Shown here: piece by piece, positions 24,291-33,066 of the stretch
Numbering within the stretch: position 1 is the stretch's first letter
How the letters are laid out: every line of letters begins with the position of its first letter
Origin: AP-15 sp963818695
GTDB lineage: Bacteria > Pseudomonadota > Alphaproteobacteria > ATCC43930 > CGMCC-115725
Length of the DNA: 64,000 bases
Assembly (NCBI GenBank): GCA_963818695.1
Contig: CAWFTG010000005.1
Span: forward strand, 124,001 to 188,000
Reading direction: 5' to 3'
The notes under the pieces: generated by a model
The model's database searches: none
Told to the model about the DNA's origin: nothing
What the model saw: the letters and a program-made list of their open reading frames with translations, nothing else
Made by a program: the position numbers and the translations under genes

Positions 24291-25833
24291 GGCCAGGCGG
24301 CCGAGCCGTGGCCAAGAGCGCCGAAAGATCGAGACTCCGCTCGAGATGGTCGGCGAGCAAGTCAAGCGTGGTCTCGACCAGGTGGTCATACAGGATTCCG
24401 CCGGCCTCCGCTCCCAACCCCGCCAGAAATGCGCGACGAAAAGAGTCGCTCGCAAACAGCCCGTGCATGTAGCAGCCGCCCACCAACCCATCGGGGCTGA
24501 CGCAGCCATCCGTGCCGCTCGTCAGGCGCAACAAGGGACGTTGGAGGCCCGGCCCGCTCGTCTCTCCTAGGTGCATTTCGTAACCCCTGACCGGCATTCC
24601 GCTCGCCAGCTCGACGCCGCAAAATTCGGTGAGGCGTTTTGTGTCAGTCAGAACAGTCTCGATGTCGAGAAAACCGAGCCCGGGCACCGTCTGTTTGCGT
24701 CCTTCCACACCGAGCGGATCGGCGATGCTCCGGCCGAGCATCTGATAGCCACCGCAAAGGCCGAGTATTCGTCCGCCCTGGCGGCGATGCGCGAGAAGGT
24801 CGATGTCCCACCCCTCGCGCCGCAAAAATTCGAGATCGCTGATCGTGGCCTTCGAGCCGGGAAGAATGACAAGCGTGGCGTCCAGCGGCAGCGGGCTCCC
24901 TGGCCGCACCATGACCAGCTCAACGCCCGGCTCCGCGCGAAGCGGATCGAAATCGTCGAAATTGGCGATGCGCGGCAGCAGGGGGACCGCAATCCGGACA
25001 GGCCCCCTTCCCTCACCCGCCTCGCTGTGCTCGAAGCCAGCCCCCTCCCCTTCCCTCCCCCGCAAGCGAGGAAGAGTTAGGATGGGGGGTGGTTGGGTGA
25101 GGGGCGGTGTTAGCCCCAGAGAATCCTCTGCAGGAAGCACCGCCGCAGCTGGAAAATACGGCACGATACCAAAACAGCGCATCCCGGTTCGTGCCGTGAC
25201 AGCCGCGATGCCGCCGTCGAAGAGCCGGACATCGCCGCGGAATTTGTTGACGATGTACCCGGCGAGCAGCGCGCGCTCGGACGCCGACAGCAGCGCGTGT
25301 GTGCCGACCAGCTGGGCGATGACGCCGCCGCGCTCGATATCGCCGACCAGCACTACCGGGACATCGGCCGCCTCGGCAAAACCCATATTGGCGATGTCGC
25401 CGTCGCGCAGATTAATCTCCGCCGGGCTACCCGCCCCCTCGACGAGGACGAGGTCGGCTGCCGAGGCGAGGCGGGAGAACGAGCCGAGGATCGCCGGCAA
25501 CAGGCTGGGAGCCAGCCGCCGATACTCGCCGGCGCCGGCGGCGCCCCAAATTCGGCCGTGCAATACGATCTGCGCCCCGCTTTCCGACTGCGGCTTCAGC
25601 AGCACCGGGTTCATGTCGGTAACCGCGGCCGTCCCGCAGGCGCGCGCCTGCAATGCCTGCGCCCGGCCGATCTCGCCGCCATCGACGGTCACTGCGGCGT
25701 TGTTCGACATGTTCTGCGGCTTGAACGGCCGCACCCGCAGACCTCGCCGCGTGAAAGCGCGCGCCAGACCCGCCAGCAGCAGCGATTTGCCGACGTCCGA
25801 CCCGGTCCCCTGGAGCATCAGGGCGCGCGCCAT
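24274..25833 (-). CDS. cobQ: Cobyric acid synthase with a repeat-encoded insertion
   Basis: The 519-residue amidotransferase adds four amide groups to adenosylcobyrinate a,c-diamide. The N-terminal ATP-binding P-loop-like motif (Gly-Thr-Gly-Ser-Asp-Val-Gly-Lys-Ser) and Pro-Phe-Lys-Pro-Gln-Asn-Met-Ser-Asn-Asn are intact. The C-terminal triad-type glutaminase has its nucleophile in Gly-Leu-Cys-Gly-Gly-Tyr-Gln. Between Pro-Ala-Glu-Asp-Ser-Leu-Gly-Leu and Ile-Ala-Val-Pro-Leu-Leu-Pro-Arg-Ile-Ala-Asn-Phe there are about 35 extra residues, encoded by a palindromic repeat. The insertion falls between the two domains, where it may be tolerated. Start and cobO stop share TAATG. Confidence 0.93.
   Translation of the reverse strand: MARALMLQGTGSDVGKSLLLAGLARAFTRRGLRVRPFKPQNMSNNAAVTVDGGEIGRAQALQARACGTAAVTDMNPVLLKPQSESGAQIVLHGRIWGAAGAGEYRRLAPSLLPAILGSFSRLASAADLVLVEGAGSPAEINLRDGDIANMGFAEAADVPVVLVGDIERGGVIAQLVGTHALLSASERALLAGYIVNKFRGDVRLFDGGIAAVTARTGMRCFGIVPYFPAAAVLPAEDSLGLTPPLTQPPPILTLPRLRGREGEGAGFEHSEAGEGRGPVRIAVPLLPRIANFDDFDPLRAEPGVELVMVRPGSPLPLDATLVILPGSKATISDLEFLRREGWDIDLLAHRRQGGRILGLCGGYQMLGRSIADPLGVEGRKQTVPGLGFLDIETVLTDTKRLTEFCGVELASGMPVRGYEMHLGETSGPGLQRPLLRLTSGTDGCVSPDGLVGGCYMHGLFASDSFRRAFLAGLGAEAGGILYDHLVETTLDLLADHLERSLDLSALLATARPPGLRRVA
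25008..25108. repeat. Palindromic repeat inserted in frame inside cobQ
   Basis: It contains CCTCACCC near 25012 and GGGTGAGGGG near 25094 as outer arms, with the inner CTTCCCTCCCCCGC block shared with the repeat in the cobH fusion. Read as cobQ codons it yields Pro-Pro-Ile-Leu-Thr-Leu-Pro-Arg-Leu-Arg-Gly-Arg-Glu-Gly. No stop codon arises, and the cobQ frame is kept on both sides. Confidence 0.75.
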
Positions 25834-26507
25834 TAGAACTCAATCCCCGGTTGCGCCTTGACCCCGGTGCGGAACGGGTGCTTGACGAGCATCATCTCGG
25901 TGACGAGATCGGCCGCCTCTATCAGTTCAGGCCGGGCGTTGCGGCCAGTGACCACGACGTGCAGGTCACGCGGTTTCGCCTTCAGTGCCGCCACGACCTC
26001 GCCGAGCGGCAGATAATCGTAGCGCAACACGATATTGAGCTCGTCGAGCAATACCAGCCGGTAGGCCGGATCCAACAGCATCGCTTTAGCGGTCGCCCAG
26101 GCATTCCGGGCAGCGGCGATGTCGCGAGCGCGGTCCTGTGTATCCCACGTAAATCCCTCCCCCATAGCGCGGCAGGTGACGAGATCGCCGAACCGCTCCA
26201 GAGCAACACGCTCCCCGGTCGACCACACTCCCTTGACGAACTGGACGATACCGACCCGCATGCCGTGACCGAGGCAGCGCAGCACCAATCCGAAAGCGGC
26301 CGTCGATTTTCCCTTTCCCTTCCCGGTATGGACGATCAAGAGACCACGCTCTTCCGTCTTGGTCGCCAGCATGCGCTCACGCACTGCCTTGCGCCGAGCC
26401 ATTTTTTCGTTGTGGCGGCGGTTGAGTTCTTCTTCGGTCTCGAAATGTTTGCCCTCTTCGCCCACCGGGGCGGAGAAGGGGTGATGGGCCCTCACGCAGC
26501 GCTCCAT
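25833..26507 (-). CDS. cobO: Cob(I)yrinic acid a,c-diamide adenosyltransferase
   Basis: The 224-residue enzyme transfers the adenosyl group from ATP to cobalt. It has the BtuR/CobO P-loop His-Thr-Gly-Lys-Gly-Lys-Gly-Lys-Ser-Thr. It also has the Leu-Leu-Asp-Glu-Leu-Asn-Ile metal-binding strand and the Val-Thr-Gly-Arg-Asn-Ala motif. The N-terminal His-Asn-Glu-Lys-Met segment is usual. Its start lies 16 bases inside the cobN 3' end, so translation is probably coupled to cobN. Confidence 0.93.
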   Translation of the reverse strand: MERCVRAHHPFSAPVGEEGKHFETEEELNRRHNEKMARRKAVRERMLATKTEERGLLIVHTGKGKGKSTAAFGLVLRCLGHGMRVGIVQFVKGVWSTGERVALERFGDLVTCRAMGEGFTWDTQDRARDIAAARNAWATAKAMLLDPAYRLVLLDELNIVLRYDYLPLGEVVAALKAKPRDLHVVVTGRNARPELIEAADLVTEMMLVKHPFRTGVKAQPGIEF

Positions 26508-29500
26508 TTCGTCAGATCCTCACGCGCACTGTTGCGACGCGGGCGCCACAGGCCGCGGTCTATTGCCTCAAGGAAGCGGCGGCTGGTCTCGTTGAGGGCC
26601 GCAGGGTTGTGCTCGGCCATGAAGCCGCGCACCGAATCGTCTGCGAGATAGGCGTCGTAGAGGGCATCGAAATGCACATCGTCGACCGCCCGCGAGGTGG
26701 CCGCGAAGGCAAAGAGGTAGTCGACGGTGGCGGCGATCTCGGCGGCGCCCTTGTAGCCGTGCCGCATGACGCCCGCGATCCACCGTGGGTTCGCGGCGCG
26801 GCCGCGGACGATGCGTCCTAGTTCCTCGCGCAGGCTGCGGATTCGCGGCCTCTCGGGCCGCGAGTGGTCGTTATGCCACACGGCCGGCGCGCGGCCCGAC
26901 AGGCACCGGACGACGAGGGCGAGGCCACCCTCGAACTGATAGTAATCGTCGCTGTCGAGCAGATCGTGCTCGCGGTTGTCCTGGTTGTGCAACACCGCAT
27001 CGGTCTCTGCCAGTCGCGCTTCGAGCATTTCACGCTCGGAGCGGCCCTCGCAGCCCGCCCCATACGCGTACTCGCCCCAGCCGAGATAGGCCTCGGCGAG
27101 ATCGGCTTCGTCGTCCCAGATCCGCTCGTCGATCATGACTTGAAGCCCCGCCCCGTATGCGCCGGGCTTCGAGCCGAAAACCCGATAGCCGGCACGCCGG
27201 TTCGCTTCTTGCGGCGAAACCCCCTGAGCTTCAAGCGTACGCCGGTCCTCGGCGACGCGCTCAGCGAGCGGGTTGACCGAGACCGGCTCATCGAGTTCGG
27301 CGATCGCCCGAACGGCCGAATCGAAAAGGTCGATCAGCCCGGGAAACGCATCTCGGAAAAACCCGGACACGCGCAGAGTGACATCGACGCGCGGCCGATC
27401 GAGCACCGAGGCCGGCAGGATCTCGAACCCGGTCACGCGACCGCTCGATCGCTCCCACACCGGACGCGCGCCGATCAGCGCCAGCGCCTGCGCGATGTCG
27501 TCGCCGCCGGTCCGCATGTTGGCGGTCCCCCATGCCGACAATGCGACCCGCGCCGGGTAATTTCCATATTCCTGGGCGTGGCGCTCGAGCAGCAATGCCG
27601 CCGATTTCCAGCCGAGCTGCCAGGCCGCTTGCGTCGGCACGGCGCGGGTGTCGATCGAATAGAAGTTGCGGCCGGTCGGCAATACCTCGGGCCGGCCGCG
27701 GCTCGGCGCGCCAGAGGGCCCGGGCGGAACAAAACGCCCGTCGAGCCCGGCGAGAAGCCCGGAGATTTCGGCGGCGCCACTTCCCGTGACAGCCGGGCCT
27801 AGTTGATGTTCGATCCAGTCGAGAACCGCAAGGGAGTGTGACCAGCTCGGTTCAGGCGCCACTTCGCCCGCGACGAGGCGTAAGGCCAACGTCTCCAGAC
27901 GCTCGACCGTGTCGCCGTAACTGCGCCACGGCCCGGGGCCGGCGAGCGCACAAGGACGCGCCCCGGTCCAGGGTTCGGCAGGATCTTCGCCGAGCGGATC
28001 CTCGCCGAGGCCGAGATCCGCCGCAAGCGCCCGCAGCAGCGAGGCGTCCTGCGGCGCGGCGCCGCGCCCGGGGCGGGCGAAGGCAACCAGCAGCGAGTGC
28101 AGCTTCTCGCCCTGCGGGCTTCGGCCAAAGACATGTAGCCCATCGCGTATCTGCAGCTCTTTCAACTCGCAGAGAAACCCATCAAGCTTGCGCAGCGCGG
28201 CGGCGGTTTCATCGCTCGCGGTAATGCCGCAATCACCTTCTAGCCCGGTAGCGCGGGCTTGTTCGAGAATCGCCGCGGCGAGCACAGCGAGCCGGCGGGA
28301 ATCGCCCAGCGCAGCCTCGTAATACTCGTCGATCAGCCGCTCGAGTTCGGCCATCGGCCCGTAGCTGCCTGCGCGGGTCAGAGGCGGCGTCAAATGGTCG
28401 ATAATGACCGCCTGAGCCCGCCTTTTGGCCTGCGTGCCCTCGCCGGGATCGTTGACGATGAACGGATAGAGATGCGGCAATGGCGCAAGCACCGCTTCCG
28501 GGAAGCATTCGGCGGACAAAGCCAGCGCCTTACCCGGCAGCCATTCGAGTGTGCCATGCTTGCCGAGGCTGGATCACGGCGTCGGCGCGGAATTCGTCGG
28601 CGAGCCAAGCATAGACGGCGAAATAGCCGTGCGGCGGCACCAAGGCCGGATCGTGGTAGGTTGCTTTCGGGTCGATGTTGTAGCCGCGCGCCGGCTGTAT
28701 CAGCGCGGCGAGATTGCCGGCGCGGAAGCCGGGAATGGCGAAGCGGCCGCAATCGAGCCGGCCCGGCCGGAAGAATGGATCGCGTTCTGCGGCTCCCCAG
28801 CGGTCCGCTACCGCCCGCTGCACGGACACCGGCAGGGTCGCGAAAAAAGCAGAATAATCGGCGAAGGACAGAGATTCCTCGCCAGCCGCACCGGGATTGC
28901 CGTTGGTCGGACCGTCGAGCAGCCGATGGATCAATTCTCCAGGATCGTCCGGCGCGTCCGCGATCCGGTAGCCCGCCTGTGCGAGCGTGCGCAGGATCGA
29001 GATCGCCGAAGCCGGCGTATCGAGACCGACGCCGTTGCCGATCCGGCCGTCGCGGTTCGGATAATTGGCGAGGATCAGCGCGATACGGCGTTCCGAGGGA
29101 GGTTTCGCTCGCAGCCGCGCCCAATTGCGCGCGAGATCGGCGACAAACGCGATGCGGTCGGCGACTGGCTTGTAGCCGACTAGATCGGCCTCGGTCTCGC
29201 GGTCGCGCCCGAGCGGCGCCTTGAACGACACCGCCCGCGACAGAATGCGCCCATCAATCTCCGGGAGCGCCACATTCATTGCGAGATCGCGCGGACCAAG
29301 TCCTCGGGTTCCGGTGCGCCAGTTCTCCTCGTCATTACCGGCAAAGACCGCCTGCAGGATCGGGCAGTCTGCGCTTGCCAGCGGGTCGGCACTGCCAGCG
29401 GCGCCGGCTGAAAAACCCGTCGCGTTGAGGATCACCGACGGCGGCGCTGCAGCGAAGAGTTCGGCGATCAGCGCGGCACTTTCACGATCCTTGAGAGTCT

Positions 29501-30221
29501 GCACGAAAATCGGCAGCGGACGAAGGCGCCGGCGAGATAGAGCCTCGACCAGAGCGTCGACCGGCGCAGTGTTCCCCGACTGCACCAATGCCCGGTAGAA
29601 CACGATCGGCACAATCCCGCCGTGTCCGCGCCACAACGCGGTGATTTCGCTGAGGCTGGGCAGGGCGCGATTGGGCCAGTACAGCCCGGCCCGCAGCAGG
29701 GCCGCCGGCTCCGCCCATTCTGTCTCACAACCGATCAGAGATCCGGCGAAGCGGAGCAGGTTGTCGGCATTGGCGGGGCCGCCTTCGGCGAGGTACCGCC
29801 ACAGGCGGTGGACCTGCCCAGACTGCAGCGTGGAGAGCCGATCGAGTTCCGGATCGGGTTTGTCGTCGCCGGGCACCAGCGCCAGCGGGATGCCATGCAC
29901 CCGGCAAGTCTCGATCAGGCGCTCGAGCCCATAGGGCCAATACGTGCTGCCGCCGAGCAGCCGAGCGACGACCAGCCGGGCTTGCGCGACCGTCTCCATG
30001 TAGAGGTCGACGGAGAAATTGTGGCCGAGCCGCGAGATTGGCGCCAGACGCAGGCGGGGTGCCAGCGGATCTTGCGCGCGGCGCCGCTTCTGTGCCGATG
30101 CGAGGAGCGCGATTTCGGTATCGGCGCTCGACAGCAATATAATGTCACCCGGGGTCTGGGCGAGATCGACGGCGGCCGAACCATCGGCGATCGTGCCCGG
30201 CATCGTTGCAAGCAGGTGCAT
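26492..30221 (-). pseudogene. cobN: Cobaltochelatase large subunit CobN, split by one frameshift
   Basis: Two long frames (30221-28530, 563 codons; 28519-26492, 675 codons) together make a CobN of about 1,242 residues, the usual size. CobN binds hydrogenobyrinic a,c-diamide and, with CobST, inserts cobalt in the late aerobic route. The break is at about 28569. One extra base (plus-strand C in GGCTGG) disrupts the highly conserved His-Leu-Gly-Lys-His-Gly-Thr-Leu-Glu-Trp-Leu-Pro-Gly-Lys segment. Removing that base restores it perfectly. Everything else looks intact, so the lesion is very recent or an assembly error. The start follows the cobW stop without a gap. Confidence 0.9.
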
Positions 30222-31256
30222 TCAGCCGCCCAGTCCGCCTAGGGCCGATGTGATGGCGGCACGGTCGAGGCCTTTGCGGCCGATCACGACGAGCCGCGTC
30301 TCGCGTTTCTCGCCAGCGTGCCAAGGGCGGTCGAAATGTTGTTGCACCCTCTCGCCGACCGCTTGCACGACCTGCCGGCGATCGCGGCCGGGCAGGTCGA
30401 CAAAACCTTTGACCCGCAGCACGTCGTGCAAGCCGATCGCGGCACGCAGCCGGGCAAGGAATTCATTCCCGTCCACTACCGGCCCTGCTGTCACGACAAA
30501 ACTCTCGAAATCGTCGTGATCGTGCCCGGCTTCGAGCTCGTGCACCGAGGGGCGGGAGGCAAGGTCGTCCTCGGCAGCCGCCGCCAGACCGAGCGCCACC
30601 TGCGGTGCTACCCTGCCCTCGCGCACGCCGACGAGCTTCACCCCCGGACGAAGCTGGGCCTGGACCCCGCGGCAGAGCGTCGTCAGACGTTCCGGGGCGA
30701 TCAGGTCAGTCTTGTTGAGAATCACGAGATCGGCGCAAGCGAGCTGGTCGGCGAAAACCTCCTCGATAGGGTTGTCGTGAGCCAGCGCGGGATCCGCCGA
30801 ACGCTGCCGGGCGACGGCTTCGGGGTCGGCCGCGAACAGCCCGGCGGCAACTGCCGCACCGTCGATTACTGTCACCACGCCGTCGACGGTGGTGCGGGTG
30901 CGGATCTCGGGCCACGCGAAGGCCTGCACCAGCGGTTTGGGCAGAGCCAAACCCGAGGTCTCGATCAGAATGTGTTCGGGCGGCATGCCGCGGTCGAGAA
31001 GGCGCGTCAAGGTCGGCACGAAGTCATCGGCCACCGTGCAGCAGAGGCATCCATTGGCCAGCTCGACAACATCGTTCTCGCCGCACACCGTGTCGCCGCA
31101 GCCCAGCAGCAGCTCCCGATCGATACCGAGTTCGCCGAACTCATTGACGATGACCGCGAGACGCTGCCCCCCGGCATGCGCCAGCAAATGCCGCACGAGG
31201 CTCGTCTTGCCGGCACCGAGGAAACCGGTAATGACCGTCGCCGGAACGCGCCGCAT
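30222..31256 (-). CDS. cobW: CobW-type GTPase metallochaperone
   Basis: The 344-residue G3E-family protein has a P-loop (Gly-Phe-Leu-Gly-Ala-Gly-Lys-Thr-Ser). The metal site is Gly-Cys-Leu-Cys-Cys (CxCC), and the nucleotide specificity motif is Asn-Lys-Thr-Asp. A His-Asp-His-Asp-Asp acidic/histidine stretch precedes the C-terminal CobW domain. In this setting it is thought to deliver cobalt to the CobN chelatase. Position between cobU and cobN, with gaps of 3 and 0 bases, fits that role. Confidence 0.93.
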   Translation of the reverse strand: MRRVPATVITGFLGAGKTSLVRHLLAHAGGQRLAVIVNEFGELGIDRELLLGCGDTVCGENDVVELANGCLCCTVADDFVPTLTRLLDRGMPPEHILIETSGLALPKPLVQAFAWPEIRTRTTVDGVVTVIDGAAVAAGLFAADPEAVARQRSADPALAHDNPIEEVFADQLACADLVILNKTDLIAPERLTTLCRGVQAQLRPGVKLVGVREGRVAPQVALGLAAAAEDDLASRPSVHELEAGHDHDDFESFVVTAGPVVDGNEFLARLRAAIGLHDVLRVKGFVDLPGRDRRQVVQAVGERVQQHFDRPWHAGEKRETRLVVIGRKGLDRAAITSALGGLGG

Positions 31257-31259
31257 CGG

Positions 31260-31805
31260 TCAGCCCTCCTTCAACACGAGGGGCAGGCCGGCCGCGACAA
31301 ACACGACGCGGTCGGCGAGCGCCGCAACTTCCTGATTGAGGCGACCGGCGGCGTCGCGGAAGGTGCGGCCGAGCTGTGTCTCGGGGACGAGCCCCATGCC
31401 GACCTCGTTGCTAACGAGCACGACCGTGCCACGGGCCTTCCGCAATGCGCTGCACAACTCGCCAATCTCTTCGCCGGCTTGTCTGCCCGCGAGGAGCAGG
31501 TTCGACAACCATAGGGTCAAGCAATCGACGAGAAGGGGACGCTCGGGTTTGGCAAGCGCAGCGATGGCCGACGGGAGCGCCAGCGGCGCCTCTACCGTAT
31601 GCCAGAACGAACCGCGGCGTGCCCGATGCGTGGCGATGCGCGCGGCCATCTCGGCGTCGCCCGCCTCGGCGGTGGCGCAATAGGTGCCCCCTCTCGCGGC
31701 GTCCTCGACGAGGCGCTCGGCATAGCGGCTCTTGCCCGAGCGGGCGCCGCCCAACACCAAGGTGACGTGGGGAAGACGCGGTTCGTCCGCGCCATTTGCC
31801 GGCAA
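31260..31805 (-). CDS. cobU: Adenosylcobinamide kinase / guanylyltransferase
   Basis: The bifunctional CobU/CobP enzyme phosphorylates adenosylcobinamide and then adds GMP. The P-loop Leu-Gly-Gly-Ala-Arg-Ser-Gly-Lys-Ser is followed by the Arg-Arg-x-x-x-Trp type His-Arg-Ala-Arg-Arg-Gly-Ser-Phe-Trp-His segment. The Val-Ser-Asn-Glu-Val-Gly-Met-Gly motif is also present. I choose the TTG at 31805 because a GGAGGAGG ribosome-binding site sits just upstream and it gives 181 residues, the usual length. The longer open frame to 31994 runs through the cobalamin riboswitch and is not protein-like. First gene of the riboswitch-controlled operon. Confidence 0.92.
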   Translation of the reverse strand: MPANGADEPRLPHVTLVLGGARSGKSRYAERLVEDAARGGTYCATAEAGDAEMAARIATHRARRGSFWHTVEAPLALPSAIAALAKPERPLLVDCLTLWLSNLLLAGRQAGEEIGELCSALRKARGTVVLVSNEVGMGLVPETQLGRTFRDAAGRLNQEVAALADRVVFVAAGLPLVLKEG

Positions 31806-31849
31806 TGGCCCCTCCTCCTCCGCCCGAGGAATCGTCGCAGCTCGCGCGA

Positions 31850-32005
31850 TGCGGAGGTCTCCTGGCTCGGGGTCGTCGACCGCGGCGCCTTCCCAGCCGG
31901 GTCTGACCCAGCCAGTGGCGTTTGCCGCGGACTCGCCGCTAACAGTTGCGGGGGCAGCGCCGGTCTCGCACCGGACTTCCCTGTCGCATCGCAAAGATCA
32001 CGCTA
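31850..32005 (-). promoter_or_regulatory. Cobalamin (AdoCbl) riboswitch upstream of cobU
   Basis: On the minus strand the leader shows the consensus blocks in order. GTGCGAGACCGGCGCTGCCC is followed at once by the CCGCAACTG core, then AGTCCGC. GCCACTGG comes next, and finally the B12-box-like GAGCCAGGAGACC at about 31855-31867. This arrangement is diagnostic of the AdoCbl riboswitch. The B12 box lies about 50 bases upstream of the cobU start, so the switch probably hides the ribosome-binding site when cobalamin is bound (translation control), though attenuation is possible. Confidence 0.93.
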
Positions 32006-32075
32006 GCACACGAGAACCGACTGCGCCATCCTGCTCGGTGAATGTGTTCGTTTCATCGGGAGCTGGGAGGGCTAA

Positions 32076-32480
32076 ATGAAAATCGAGGGTGGCTGCTTGT
32101 GCGGCAAAGTACGCTATTCGGCCGACGCCGAGCCCGCCTTTGTCGGCGTGTGCCACTGCAAGAACTGCCAGAAAGGTACCGGGACCGCCTTTGCCATCGT
32201 CGTGGCGCTGCCAACACCTGCCTTAAACGTGCAGGGCACATTGCAAACGTTCGCCGGTCGGGGCGACAGCGGGAAAGCGACCTATCGGCGCTTTTGCCCG
32301 GAATGCGGATCGACGCTTATCGACGAGGCCGAGGTCATGCCGAACGTCACGATGATCATGGCCGGGACGCTCGATGACCCAAGCTGGGTAAAACCGGGGA
32401 TGGAGATCTTCTGCGATAGCGCCCAGCCATGGGTAGAGCTCGGCGGCGAGAGGCAGCGCTTTGCGAAAATGCCGGGCTAA
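32076..32480 (+). CDS. GFA-family (glutathione-dependent formaldehyde-activating-like) zinc protein
   Basis: The 134-residue protein has the CENP-V/GFA zinc-binding pattern: Gly-Gly-Cys-Leu-Cys-Gly-Lys-Val-Arg-Tyr near the start. Cys-His-Cys-Lys-Asn-Cys-Gln follows at about 26-32, and Phe-Cys-Pro-Glu-Cys-Gly-Ser is at about 74-80. These cysteines bind two zinc ions in the beta fold. Only a few members have been shown to act on glutathione-formaldehyde adducts, so the catalytic role here is open. It reads away from the cobalamin operon; the two 5' ends share a 70-base intergenic stretch beyond the riboswitch. Confidence 0.9.
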   Translation: MKIEGGCLCGKVRYSADAEPAFVGVCHCKNCQKGTGTAFAIVVALPTPALNVQGTLQTFAGRGDSGKATYRRFCPECGSTLIDEAEVMPNVTMIMAGTLDDPSWVKPGMEIFCDSAQPWVELGGERQRFAKMPG

Positions 32481-32543
32481 TCTCGACCCGGTTATTTTGG
32501 GTCGGCGCGCGGAAGAACAAATTAAGCCTGAGGAGAAAACGCC

Positions 32544-33059
32544 ATGTACGGGCTGGGGCCTCTCGTTGTCGCGGCTGCACTCTTGGTCGGCAGTTCCTTT
32601 CCCAGCGGCGCTCAGCAGCCCGCTGCACCCTCGCCGCCGCCCACGATCCCTTACGGCTCGCCGATCACTCTCGATGCAGCCAAGAAAGCCATGGCCGCCG
32701 CCGAGGCGGAGGCCATGAAGAACAACTGGGCCATGGCGATAGTCATTCTCGACAGCACCGGTCATACGGTGATGCTGCACAAGATGGACAACACGCAGTA
32801 TGGCTCAATTCGTGTTGCGGAAGACAAGGCACACACCGCGCTGGATTTTCGCCGGCCGAGCAAGGTATTCGAAGATTTGGTTGCGCAAGGCGGCCTCGGC
32901 TTGCGCACACTCGGCCTTCGTGGAGCGACCCCAATCGAGGGCGGCTTCCCAATTATCCTCGATGGCAAAATCATCGGGGCCATCGGAGCTTCCGGCGGGG
33001 CTGCTCCTCAGGACGGACAGGTCGCCAAAGCCGGTGCCGACGCCGCGATGGCAAAGTAA
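32544..33059 (+). CDS. Secreted GlcG/HbpS-family protein
   Basis: The 171-residue precursor has a signal peptide (about 1-23) followed by a Pro-rich linker. A GlcG/HbpS domain (PF03928) then begins with Ile-Thr-Leu-Asp-Ala-Ala-Lys-Lys-Ala. It includes Ala-Ile-Val-Ile-Leu-Asp-Ser-Thr-Gly-His and ends with Ile-Ile-Gly-Ala-Ile-Gly-Ala-Ser-Gly-Gly. Relatives bind haem or corrinoids or accompany glycolate and diol metabolism. A haem or corrinoid ligand is only a family-based suggestion, though the neighbouring B12 operon makes it worth a thought. Downstream of the GFA gene on the same strand, convergent with the GST. Confidence 0.88.
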   Translation: MYGLGPLVVAAALLVGSSFPSGAQQPAAPSPPPTIPYGSPITLDAAKKAMAAAEAEAMKNNWAMAIVILDSTGHTVMLHKMDNTQYGSIRVAEDKAHTALDFRRPSKVFEDLVAQGGLGLRTLGLRGATPIEGGFPIILDGKIIGAIGASGGAAPQDGQVAKAGADAAMAK

Positions 33060-33066
33060 CTGTCCC

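Noticed and set aside
26492..30221. Two separate chelatase subunits instead of one CobN
   Set aside because: The break falls inside a conserved motif and one base removal restores it; no family has subunits split there.
31806..31994. 63-residue N-terminal extension of CobU
   Set aside because: The sequence is the cobalamin riboswitch; a TTG with a strong ribosome-binding site follows it.
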